A program made the translations under genes and the position numbers. Shown one piece after another: positions 43,544-51,645 of a stretch of 64,000 nt of DNA (position 1 is the stretch's first letter; the number at the start of each line of letters is the position of its first letter). The notes beneath the pieces are model-generated. The model ran no database searches and was not told the origin of the DNA. It was given only the letters and a program-made list of their open reading frames with translations. The stretch comes from Dielma fastidiosa (GTDB lineage: Bacteria > Bacillota_I > Bacilli_A > Erysipelotrichales > Erysipelotrichaceae), in the NCBI RefSeq assembly GCF_000313565.1, contig NZ_HE578930.1, positions 124,001 to 188,000 of the forward strand, in the 5' to 3' direction.

Positions 43544-43651
43544 TGTTTCACCTCAGCGATTAATCTGTCAGCACTATTTTAACACAGTTATGATACTTTG
43601 ATAAGTGGGTGCTGAATGCTGAAAACTGATAACTTCGCATGATGAAGAAAA

Positions 43652-43673
43652 AAAGATTCACAATTGAATCTTT
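43652..43673 (-). terminator. Terminator after the ChbG-type gene
   Basis: AAAGATTCA-CAAT-TGAATCTTT is a perfect 9-bp stem. On the minus strand it is followed by TTTTTCTTC. It ends the mannose-type PTS gene run. Confidence 0.85.
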
Positions 43674-43687
43674 CTTTAATTTAACAA

Positions 43688-44560
43688 TCATTCTCCCATA
43701 TACAAGCGGCTGTGAATACTGTGCAGATAGTTCTGATAATCCTGACTGCCATACAGGGCATCTTTAATATTCACTAATTCAACTTTATTCTCGATGATCC
43801 ATTGTTTCAGCTTTGGATCACACATTGCCTTTATGTCAATCACCCGAGCTAAATTAAAATGTTTCGATGAATCAAAGTATATATAATCATCAAGATAACC
43901 TGGATGCCAAGCTGTTATGACGATATCCTCTTTTAACAGCTGATCCTCATCATTCAGATAATAAGCGACAGGATCATACTTTTCTCTTTCTTCAGCATAA
44001 TCAGAATAGAGAATCTTATAACATGAATCATGCTGGCACGGCATAAATATATTCAAATGCTTCCATCGATCCGCCGGTACCGCTTCTTTTCTGGTTTTGC
44101 GGTCAACTTTGCGCATGAAATCATAAGCAATGCCATATTCATCGCATACTTGCGCCCGTGCTTTTTCAAATAATAAATCATGATTTATGGTCGTACAGAT
44201 TGGGGCATGACCTAACAGACGGATACAGCGTTCAATCTGCGCCCGGCATTCAATCAATGCTTCCTCATAAACAACATCATTTTTAAGCGCCTGGTCAACT
44301 CTGAATTTAAACTGTCCCGCTTCATTCAGCAAGGATGGAATCAGCTTTGGATCAGCAACTGGCCGTCCCCAGAAATGACCGCCATGCCAGCCTACTGAAA
44401 CCCATGGATAGGCTTTGATTTGTTCAATGGCATCCTCCGTTCCAGGACAGTCAAGCATTAGATCCACATAGGTTACAACACCTTCTCTAACCGCCTTAAT
44501 CATGCCGTCATTATATGCTTTTGTATAACCAAAATCATCAGCTCTCATAACTAGTTTCAT
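43688..44560 (-). CDS. ChbG/HpnK-type carbohydrate deacetylase (YdjC family)
   Basis: A 290-residue enzyme of the YdjC fold. Metal and catalytic parts are visible: MRADDFGYTKAYNDGM at the start with the Asp pair, VGWHGGHFWGRP near residue 57, TTINHDLLFE near 125, and ITAWHPGYLDDY near 215. ChbG removes one acetyl group from chitobiose-6-phosphate or similar sugars in the cytoplasm. It follows the mannose-type EIIB gene, so the imported phosphosugar is probably N-acetylated. AAAGGAG precedes the ATG. Confidence 0.9.
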   Translation of the reverse strand: MKLVMRADDFGYTKAYNDGMIKAVREGVVTYVDLMLDCPGTEDAIEQIKAYPWVSVGWHGGHFWGRPVADPKLIPSLLNEAGQFKFRVDQALKNDVVYEEALIECRAQIERCIRLLGHAPICTTINHDLLFEKARAQVCDEYGIAYDFMRKVDRKTRKEAVPADRWKHLNIFMPCQHDSCYKILYSDYAEEREKYDPVAYYLNDEDQLLKEDIVITAWHPGYLDDYIYFDSSKHFNLARVIDIKAMCDPKLKQWIIENKVELVNIKDALYGSQDYQNYLHSIHSRLYMGE

Positions 44561-44588
44561 TTAATTATCTCCTTTTTATTAAAAATGA

Positions 44589-44611
44589 GAGATAGCCAAA
44601 ACGGTTATCTC
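44589..44611 (-). terminator. Hairpin between EIIB and ChbG-type gene
   Basis: GAGATAGCC (44589-44597) / GGTTATCTC (44603-44611), with one G-T wobble, then on the minus strand CATTTTTAAT. It probably reduces but need not abolish ChbG expression. Confidence 0.7.
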
Positions 44612-44620
44612 CCATGATCC

Positions 44621-45112
44621 TTATTTCAAAGCTGCATTCAGCATAGGCATAAAATCAGTAGCGGCTTCTGAAGGTACAAGCTGATATTCCAGCTTAACAC
44701 CTAGTTCATCCAGCTTATGAAATGCCTCTGCGTCTTCAGGTAAAACAGCTACTGATTTACATACAGCTATTTTATCTGAGGCTTTACTCATATTGCCTAC
44801 TGTAATATTTTCGACGTCGAAACCTTTTTCATGCAGTTCCCAAAGCACTCTTGGGTTCTTGCAGACAATTGTGATCCGATCAGTGTCATATTTATTATTT
44901 TTCAGATTAGTGGCAGCTTTATCAACAGTTAATACTGAAAGACGGATACCATTTGGGCAGGAAATCTTTAACACTGCCTTTAATACATCATCGGATGCCG
45001 ATTTATCATCAATAACAATGATGCGGGTGCATCGCCATGCGCCAGCCCACATTGTGGCAACCTGGCCATGAATTAAACGTTCGTCAATACGTACAGCAAC
45101 TATAGTTTGCAT
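44621..45112 (-). CDS. PTS mannose/fructose/sorbose-type EIIB
   Basis: A 163-residue subunit with the phosphorylated His in VRIDERLIHGQVATMW near residue 15, as in ManX-B/SorB. RITIVCKNPRVLWELHEKG and ITVGNMSKASDKI follow the family pattern. It receives phosphate from the separate EIIA (49134-48721) and passes it to the sugar in EIIC/EIID. TAGGAGG precedes the ATG, 9 bp after the EIID stop. Confidence 0.94.
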   Translation of the reverse strand: MQTIVAVRIDERLIHGQVATMWAGAWRCTRIIVIDDKSASDDVLKAVLKISCPNGIRLSVLTVDKAATNLKNNKYDTDRITIVCKNPRVLWELHEKGFDVENITVGNMSKASDKIAVCKSVAVLPEDAEAFHKLDELGVKLEYQLVPSEAATDFMPMLNAALK

Positions 45113-45121
45113 AATGTCCTC

Positions 45122-45919
45122 CTAAATGATATGGAAGAAGGTAAGTAAAACGGCAACGATAATTATCGTCCATACCATTTTTACAGTCGTCATTTTCTTC
45201 ATACCTAATCCTAAGTATACCAGAACCGTAGCGCATATTGGCAATAAGAATGGGAAAATTGAATCGAGGATTGCCTGAATCGACTGAGCAGCGTCACCAT
45301 TGACATATTCAAAGATAACCTGCAGCTTAACGGTAGAAGGAATCATACAGCCTACCACAGTTAAACCTAATACGGTTGCCGCATTTGTCAGCGCTTTAAT
45401 TTGATCCTGTTTGGTTGTAATGAAGGCTGTTCCTTCACGATAGCCAAGCCAGAAGAAATAATACTTTATGCAGTAAAAAGCAACAATGTTCACTAAGAAT
45501 GCCAATACTAAGCCAAAAGCTGAACCATCTAATGCCATATAACCAACTAATGAACTTAAAATTACCTTCGTACTGATTTTGAATAATGAATCACCTAAGC
45601 CGGCAAAGGGTCCCATAAGACCTGTACGGATACCGATTGCAATATCCGTAGCGGCATCGGATTCCGTTTCTTCAATAGCTAAGCAAGCACCCATGATGAT
45701 TTGTGACATAGTATTTTCTGTGTTATAAAATGCCAAATATTTTTGAAGCTTATCTGCTATCACATCATCATTGCCCTCATAAATCTTTTCGATAGCTGGT
45801 CCGATTGCCTGTGTAAAACCGGTTGCCTGCATCGCTTCATAAGAGAAGGACTGCCACTGATACATCCAGCTGCGCAGCTGTACCTTTTGAACATCCTTTT
45901 TAGTAAGCTTACTCATCAT
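45122..45919 (-). CDS. PTS mannose/fructose/sorbose-type EIID
   Basis: A 265-residue membrane subunit: KLTKKDVQKVQLRSWMYQWQSFSYEAMQATGFTQAIGPAI at the start, TGLMGPFAGLGDSLFKISTK in the middle, and hydrophobic helices to the end. EIIC and EIID together form the channel. Start is ATG 45919 or the adjacent ATG 45916, both after AGGAGG; the gene overlaps the EIIC end by about 8-11 bp, so the subunits are made in step. Confidence 0.93.
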   Translation of the reverse strand: MMSKLTKKDVQKVQLRSWMYQWQSFSYEAMQATGFTQAIGPAIEKIYEGNDDVIADKLQKYLAFYNTENTMSQIIMGACLAIEETESDAATDIAIGIRTGLMGPFAGLGDSLFKISTKVILSSLVGYMALDGSAFGLVLAFLVNIVAFYCIKYYFFWLGYREGTAFITTKQDQIKALTNAATVLGLTVVGCMIPSTVKLQVIFEYVNGDAAQSIQAILDSIFPFLLPICATVLVYLGLGMKKMTTVKMVWTIIIVAVLLTFFHII

Positions 45920-46679
45920 CGTCACCTCCTAATGCTTTTTCTAAAACCGCAAATTTATTCTGCTGGTTAAATGCTAATAACGCTAATGCTAAACCAACTA
46001 ATGCTGTACCCAGGGCATTAACACCCAAGTAAGCGAAACAGAAGAAGCCAATCAGTAAGTATTGGAAATTGCCCTTTACCTGTAACTGACGAAGCAGGAT
46101 GGCAAAACCTAAACATGGCAGAATATTACCGGCATTTTTAAAGCCCTGAAGCAGCCATACCGGAATGGCTTCAGTAATACCAGCAACTAAGGCACTGCCG
46201 GCTACCAAAACGATAATTGTTGGAATTGTAACTTTTAATAAAGTCAGCGGTGCTAAGCCAATATGAATCCAGTTGTATCCTTTTTTAAAGTCATGAGCTT
46301 CAAAACAAGCTTGTGCTCTATGTAGGAAGAATGATCCTGCTGTTTTACCAAAAACATCAAGTGTTGTGGAAAGTGTAGCTACTACAATACCGACTGCCAT
46401 ACCTGTTTCTACACCAGATATTGCGCCAAAGGCTGTACCGATAACGGTTCCCATATTGTAATCAGGTACCGTTGATCCGCCTAATGGATTTAAACCGATA
46501 TTCATCAGCTCATAAGTACCGCCGATAAATAAGCCAACCTCCATGTTTCCCATGATCGTGCCGACAACAACGCCATGTAATACACATCCACCGGCTGTAA
46601 AGCCTCCAAATAATTTAGAGTATACGTCATAGCCTGTGAACCATAACAGAATAAGAATGATCTGCATAGCTGTAAACAT
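45909..46679 (-). CDS. PTS mannose/fructose/sorbose-type EIIC
   Basis: A 256-residue membrane subunit with about eight helices. GGFTAGGCVLHGVVVGTIMGNMEVGLFIGGTYELMNIGLNPLGGSTVPDYN follows the ManY/SorC-type pattern, including the sugar-contact region. It begins the EIIC-EIID-EIIB-ChbG unit. A palindromic hairpin at 46733-46754 separates it from the ceramidase-like gene, so it probably has its own promoter as well as readthrough. Confidence 0.93.
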   Translation of the reverse strand: MFTAMQIILILLWFTGYDVYSKLFGGFTAGGCVLHGVVVGTIMGNMEVGLFIGGTYELMNIGLNPLGGSTVPDYNMGTVIGTAFGAISGVETGMAVGIVVATLSTTLDVFGKTAGSFFLHRAQACFEAHDFKKGYNWIHIGLAPLTLLKVTIPTIIVLVAGSALVAGITEAIPVWLLQGFKNAGNILPCLGFAILLRQLQVKGNFQYLLIGFFCFAYLGVNALGTALVGLALALLAFNQQNKFAVLEKALGGDDDE

Positions 46680-46732
46680 AAGTAATTTACCCCCTTTATA
46701 GCTATTGATATATGATATTCATTGGTTTAAAA

Positions 46733-46754
46733 ATTAACTGCGCGCACGGTTAAT
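46733..46754 (-). terminator. Hairpin between ceramidase-like gene and EIIC gene
   Basis: On the minus strand ATTAACCG (46754-46747) / CAGTTAAT (46740-46733) with a GC-only hexamer loop, then TTTTTAAACC. It fits a terminator of the ceramidase-like gene, though as a near-palindrome 54 bp before the EIIC start it could also be an operator. Confidence 0.55.
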
Positions 46755-46780
46755 TCATATACAATGTTATATCCTTAATT

Positions 46781-48010
46781 CTACAAATTCGCTTCAATAA
46801 CATTCATATATCCCAAGACATCTTCCTTGCGGTATTTGCTGCCGATTGCCCTTGCGGAGTCCTGATATAATCTGGGCTGTAAGATATATGAATAATAACC
46901 GTTTGTATATCCGAAGATCAGGCAGCACTTAGCTGGACTTTGACGCTTGATGCTGATGCCAAGCTCGCTGCCTAACTCACCGGGAGAAGAGACAATTTCT
47001 AAATCCTTGCATTTAACTATCGTTGAATATAACGTCAGATCGACATCCTGCATCTGCAGCTTACGGTCAATCTGAGCAATGTTATCTAATGCCAGCTTGC
47101 GGGCCTGAGCATCTTGAGCTGCTGCAAGCTGTAAACTGTATTTCTCACGATAAGCATTTAAGTATTCACGTTCATCATTAATTTTATATTGGACATGATA
47201 CGTTACAGTAGAACATGATTCAAAGTGAAGGTCAAGCTTTTGATTAACCTCAATCTTCAGAATCTGCTGGGCACAGCCTTGCGCACAGCGTTCTAATTCG
47301 TCATAATCTGTACCCTGCCGATAAGCACGGTTACTGCAGTCACCGGCAGCTCCTACGATCATCGCGGGATAAACACCGATGCCAGCCGCCAGTTTATTCC
47401 TGACAGCACCGGCTAAATCAGCAGTCAGCAAATCATTTTCCGGATCAAGAACCGTTGAATGCGTTGCCCAGTTACATAAGGCAGCTACTGTTTTTTGTTC
47501 AGCATTTCTAAATTCTACCAGAATCACCTCATTATCGGCTTCCTCACCATAATAGATGCGGCTGCCATAATAACCTAAACATTGACCGCTGCCATAATAA
47601 GCCTCACTCTCCTGCAGCTCTTTAACACATTGCAAATAGCCTGCCTCCACCTTTTCGACAAAGGAATCATAATACTGCTGATCAAAGATACCTGTTGACC
47701 AATGCTTATGATAAGACATAACAGAATGATGATCATGTGTAGCACTGAAGAAAATCAAATCAGGATTCAATTGATACTTCTGTGCCAGCATGGCCTTGAT
47801 CTCATTACAGGAAGCTTCTTCAAATTCAATATAATCAGCATTAAATATATAAAGCTGCTGATTATCTACTTCAATTAAACTGCATATTGCATAAATATCA
47901 TCATGTACACCCTTGGCAGGCTGACGGCGGCTTTCATAGCGATTACCATAGCCAATTAAATAAAACTCTTTTTCAGGTGTCAGACATATTCTTACACTGC
48001 TTGCTTTCAT
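46781..48010 (-). CDS. Neutral ceramidase-like protein, cytoplasmic
   Basis: A 409-residue protein resembling the N-terminal part of neutral/alkaline ceramidases: FSATHDHHSVMS near residue 90 with the metal His cluster, CNWATHSTVLDPENDLLTADLAGAVRNKL near 180, MIVGAAGDCSNRAY near 220, and ELGSELGISIK near 345. True ceramidases are secreted amidases that free fatty acid from sphingosine. This copy has no signal peptide and lacks the C-terminal domain, so it should act inside the cell on another amide, probably the PTS product. A weak cre-like site (48040-48053) lies before the start. Confidence 0.75.
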   Translation of the reverse strand: MKASSVRICLTPEKEFYLIGYGNRYESRRQPAKGVHDDIYAICSLIEVDNQQLYIFNADYIEFEEASCNEIKAMLAQKYQLNPDLIFFSATHDHHSVMSYHKHWSTGIFDQQYYDSFVEKVEAGYLQCVKELQESEAYYGSGQCLGYYGSRIYYGEEADNEVILVEFRNAEQKTVAALCNWATHSTVLDPENDLLTADLAGAVRNKLAAGIGVYPAMIVGAAGDCSNRAYRQGTDYDELERCAQGCAQQILKIEVNQKLDLHFESCSTVTYHVQYKINDEREYLNAYREKYSLQLAAAQDAQARKLALDNIAQIDRKLQMQDVDLTLYSTIVKCKDLEIVSSPGELGSELGISIKRQSPAKCCLIFGYTNGYYSYILQPRLYQDSARAIGSKYRKEDVLGYMNVIEANL

Positions 48011-48077
48011 ATTACCATCTCCATGTTCATTCTATCGAATGGAAGCGCTTAACTCAATTCAGAAAATTTCCCTCTAC

Positions 48078-48731
48078 TCATGGTAAATTTATAAAATCGA
48101 TAAATTCAACAACCTTGCCGATATCCTCCAAGATTATATCTGCGCCTCGCTGATCAATAGCTCCTAATTCGTCTTTTAAGGCTGCTACATACGCGCCTGC
48201 TTTTTTACCTGCCGCAATCCCTAACTGAGAATCTTCAATAATTAATGTTTCCTCAGGTCTGACATTAAAGACTGCCATCGCATATTGATAAACATACGGA
48301 TCAGGCTTAAGCCTGCCTAAATCAGTTGCGCTGGCAATTAAATCAAATGCCGAAGCAATGGAAAGTGAATCAAGAGCCGTCTGCAGTCTTGCCGCGGATG
48401 AGTTAGAAGCCACTGCCAGCTTGAGATACCGTTTTTTTAAAACCGTCAGCAATTCATCTAAATTTTTCGTTTTTAATGCTTTTAAATCAGGCCGGGTTGT
48501 CTTAAAAGCAAGAATTTCATCCTGATGAGCAATAAATGCGGCATCCTGATAAAATAACTTCTGCATTTTTTTCAAAACCTCACTGCCAATGGTACCTGCC
48601 ATGGAAAAGATTTGTTCCTTGGTATAGGCTACCTGAAAATGATCCAGCATGAGCATCAGCTGTTTTAGCTTATACGTTTCTGTTTGTGCGATTACACCGT
48701 CAAAATCAAAGAGCACCGCTTTAATCATCAT
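48078..48731 (-). CDS. HAD-family phosphatase/phosphoglucomutase-like
   Basis: A 217-residue HAD hydrolase of the beta-phosphoglucomutase/phosphoglycolate type. Motif I is VLFDFDGVIAQTE, motif II VASNSSAARLQ near residue 115, and the motif III Lys and Asp are in KPDPYVYQYA and IIEDSQLGIAAGKKAGA. The four-helix cap follows motif I. It acts on a small phosphosugar. The ATG overlaps the EIIA stop by about 8-11 bp, so it is made with the PTS EIIA. Confidence 0.88.
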   Translation of the reverse strand: MMIKAVLFDFDGVIAQTETYKLKQLMLMLDHFQVAYTKEQIFSMAGTIGSEVLKKMQKLFYQDAAFIAHQDEILAFKTTRPDLKALKTKNLDELLTVLKKRYLKLAVASNSSAARLQTALDSLSIASAFDLIASATDLGRLKPDPYVYQYAMAVFNVRPEETLIIEDSQLGIAAGKKAGAYVAALKDELGAIDQRGADIILEDIGKVVEFIDFINLP

Positions 48732-49134
48732 CGTCTAAAGTCAGCGTTGACAAGTAGCCCTTTGCTTCAATGATATTCTGCTGGCCGCCCTGTACGATTG
48801 AAGGCAGATCCACCTCTTCAAAAGTTCTTTTAGACAGATATTCCAACAGCATCGCGAAATTGATACCGGCGATACAGTCAATTTGATCGCTGAGCAGCGG
48901 CAAAGTCTGATTAAATGGTGTACCGCCAAATAAATCGGCAAAGACAATAGCTCCCTCGCCTGTATTCACTTCATCAATCGCCTGCTGAATTTGATCTCCA
49001 AAAGCTTCCGGTGAATCATCCGCTTTTAAACAGCAAGCCTTAACCTGCGGCAGCTCGCTGCCTAGAAACAGCTTTGCGGAATCAAGCATCCCTGCCGCCA
49101 GCAAACCATGACTGACAATTACCAATCCCTTCAT
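48721..49134 (-). CDS. PTS mannose-type EIIA
   Basis: A 137-residue phosphocarrier: GLVIVSHGLLAAGMLDSAKLFLG with the phosphorylated His near residue 9, and FADLFGGTPFNQTLPLL near 65. It serves the EIIB/C/D encoded downstream. The ATG overlaps the metallo-hydrolase stop by 4 nt (ATGA). The acidic end (LTLDDDD) is unusual but short. Confidence 0.93.
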   Translation of the reverse strand: MKGLVIVSHGLLAAGMLDSAKLFLGSELPQVKACCLKADDSPEAFGDQIQQAIDEVNTGEGAIVFADLFGGTPFNQTLPLLSDQIDCIAGINFAMLLEYLSKRTFEEVDLPSIVQGGQQNIIEAKGYLSTLTLDDDD

Positions 49135-50120
49135 TCACTTGCCTCCTTTAAGATATGCTGCATCGTATAAGTAAGCTGACTGCCCTGATAAATCTTCTTA
49201 CCATATTGTATAAAACGTTCACCATTTCTTTCCACTTCACGTTTATAATCGTAACTTTGCGGATCTGCTAATACTGCCTCTGCCGCCTCAAGCCAGTTAG
49301 TAAGCACTGTATTTGTTTGATCCACAGCGCCATGACCGGGGAATACTCCTTCAATCTCATCAATTCTCGCTACAATTTTCCTTAACGCTTTCACATATTC
49401 ATTCACAGAACAGAAATGAGTATTTGGTTCTTCAGCAATCTGCTGCCCAAAGTGGGATGTATCACCTGAGAATAAAATATGATTATGCTTATCAAGATAA
49501 CCGCATTGGCCCGGTGTATGGCCAGGAATCAGCATTGCCTCAACTTCATAGCCATCACCTAAATCAAAGATATAATTATCCGGTATAGGAATAATTTCAT
49601 AGTCTTTATAAGAAACTAAATCGTTACGGTCAAATTCTGTCCAGATACATTTGCCGTCTTTATCAAACAAATAATCCCAGATATGTGGATTCTGTGTTCG
49701 TTTCATCCTGAATACTTCATTTTCATGACAATATATTTTATCAAATTGAGCATTACCATAAGCATGATCATAATGTGAATGAGTATTAACAACAATTAAT
49801 TCTTTATCATGAATAATTTCACGAATCAGACCCTTTAAATCACCGCAGCCAAAACCAGTATCAACAAGCAGCGCTTTTTTAGGCCCCTCAATAAGATACA
49901 TCCACGGATCACCCATACCATCAAGACTTTCCGTAAAAATACCGTATACATTATCTCTGAATTTATATACTTCCGCATAGGGATTACATGCAAACGTCAT
50001 TTTAGTCTTTGACTGTTCACGAAGAATTTTCATAAACGGCCACTTAAGCGGACTTTCACTTTCTCTGAATACAATACGTTTTGATTTTAATTGTGATTCT
50101 ATTTCTCGATATCCTTTCAT
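49131..50120 (-). CDS. Metallo-beta-lactamase-fold hydrolase
   Basis: A 329-residue protein of the MBL fold. The zinc site is complete: VNTHSHYDHAYGN near residue 114, IPGHTPGQCGYL near 200, FSGDTSHFG near 218, and FPGHGAVD near 262. The fold hydrolyses esters, thioesters or phosphodiesters. It lies between a MATE gene and PTS EIIA in a tight run, so a role in processing the imported compound is possible. AGGAGG precedes the ATG. Confidence 0.88.
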   Translation of the reverse strand: MKGYREIESQLKSKRIVFRESESPLKWPFMKILREQSKTKMTFACNPYAEVYKFRDNVYGIFTESLDGMGDPWMYLIEGPKKALLVDTGFGCGDLKGLIREIIHDKELIVVNTHSHYDHAYGNAQFDKIYCHENEVFRMKRTQNPHIWDYLFDKDGKCIWTEFDRNDLVSYKDYEIIPIPDNYIFDLGDGYEVEAMLIPGHTPGQCGYLDKHNHILFSGDTSHFGQQIAEEPNTHFCSVNEYVKALRKIVARIDEIEGVFPGHGAVDQTNTVLTNWLEAAEAVLADPQSYDYKREVERNGERFIQYGKKIYQGSQLTYTMQHILKEASE

Positions 50121-50132
50121 ATCATTAACCTC

Positions 50133-51512
50133 CTATTTATCACTAAGCAATTTACGCGTTTTCCATTTGCCGCTCATAAAGTAAGCAAAGCACAGCAGTC
50201 CTGGTAAGGTGCGGGCAAATGCGGTACCCCACCAATAACCATAAGCACCTTGATTAAATACATTAACAAACAGCAGACTGAAGCCGATACGGCAGACAAC
50301 ACCATCCAGAATACCAATTAAGAAGCCAAGCGAAACGAAACCGCAGCCTGTAACCATTGCCTGGAATGTCCCTGTGATTGCCGACATAAAGAAATGCATA
50401 ATCATAATCTTCATGTAAATTACACCTTCATCAATAACCGCCTGATCCGGTGTAAAGATGGCAAACAGTGCCTTTGGAGCAAATAACGCGATACCCGCGC
50501 AAACACTTGCCAGTACCAGACAGCATGCCAGAGTAACCCATGTGATTTTGCTGGCCCGATCAATCTTTTTGGCACCAAGATTCTGTCCGATCGCAGCACC
50601 TGAAGCTGTATTAACGCCTGAAACAAACACCTCAAGGAATTTATTGATCTTATTGCCTACCGCATTGGTTGCGGAAATTACCAATCCATATGAATTAACA
50701 TTAGAATTAACCCAAAGCATAGAGAAGCGAACAAAGCTTGATCTTACCATTTGCGGAATACCCAAAATTAATATCAGCTTTAATGGCTCCCATTTCATTT
50801 TGAAATAAGAAAGCTTTAATTCAAAATCAAATTGCTCTTTATGCTTGTAAAGATAATAAAATGCAGCTGCAAATGAACCAAATTGTGAAAGGATTGTAGC
50901 GATTGCCGTACCGGCAGCCTCCATTCTAAAGACCGCAACCAATAAAATATCCATCACGATATTTACCGTGGCAGCAATCATAATAAAATACAATGGCCGC
51001 TTTGATTCACCCATACCTCTCAACACTCCGCAGACAGCGTTATAACCAAAAATAAAAGGAACTCCCAAAGCGGTTATAATCATATATGAAGCTGCCTGTT
51101 CCCATGCTTCAGATGGACAATTCAGTAAGCGCAGAATATCCGTATGGAAAAAAACACCGAATACCGCACAAACAATAGCCACCAGCATCATCAATGTCAG
51201 CAATGTGCCAATTGTTTCCTTTACCCTTTTTTCATCCTTAGCGCCAACTAGCTGAGCAATATAAATCTGCCCCGCCATTGCGAACGCGTTGGCAATCGGC
51301 ATCAGCATATCGGCCAATTCTCCGCCGGTGGATACCCCTACTGTACCTTCACTGCCCATATACTTACCAATAATCATCAAGTCAACCATTGAATAAAATT
51401 GCTGAATCAAATTAGTTAAGATAATAGGAATGGCAAAGATAAGAAGCGTTTTTAAAATTTTCCCTTCAGTAAGATTAATGCCTACTTTATCTTTTTTTAA
51501 AACTGCCTCCAT
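50133..51512 (-). CDS. MATE-family efflux transporter
   Basis: A 459-residue 12-helix transporter, with LLIFAIPIILTNLIQQFYSMVDLMIIGKYMG at the start and the second-half counterpart at ILGIPQMVRSSFVRFSMLWVNSN. It is the second MATE gene in the window and is more than usually linked to a PTS cluster: 12 bp separate it from the MBL gene. It may export a toxic by-product such as a deacylated amino sugar, which is inference only. GAGGAGAG precedes the ATG. Confidence 0.92.
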   Translation of the reverse strand: MEAVLKKDKVGINLTEGKILKTLLIFAIPIILTNLIQQFYSMVDLMIIGKYMGSEGTVGVSTGGELADMLMPIANAFAMAGQIYIAQLVGAKDEKRVKETIGTLLTLMMLVAIVCAVFGVFFHTDILRLLNCPSEAWEQAASYMIITALGVPFIFGYNAVCGVLRGMGESKRPLYFIMIAATVNIVMDILLVAVFRMEAAGTAIATILSQFGSFAAAFYYLYKHKEQFDFELKLSYFKMKWEPLKLILILGIPQMVRSSFVRFSMLWVNSNVNSYGLVISATNAVGNKINKFLEVFVSGVNTASGAAIGQNLGAKKIDRASKITWVTLACCLVLASVCAGIALFAPKALFAIFTPDQAVIDEGVIYMKIMIMHFFMSAITGTFQAMVTGCGFVSLGFLIGILDGVVCRIGFSLLFVNVFNQGAYGYWWGTAFARTLPGLLCFAYFMSGKWKTRKLLSDK

Positions 51513-51645
51513 TCAATCACTCTCCTCATTTTAAGCTGTACTACCAGCTTGTCAGTCATAGTTTAAAATAAAAGGAGCAATAACTTAATTTATAAATTTA
51601 CCTTTAACTAAAGGCGTAAAATAAAAATTGGCCCTAAGACCAACT

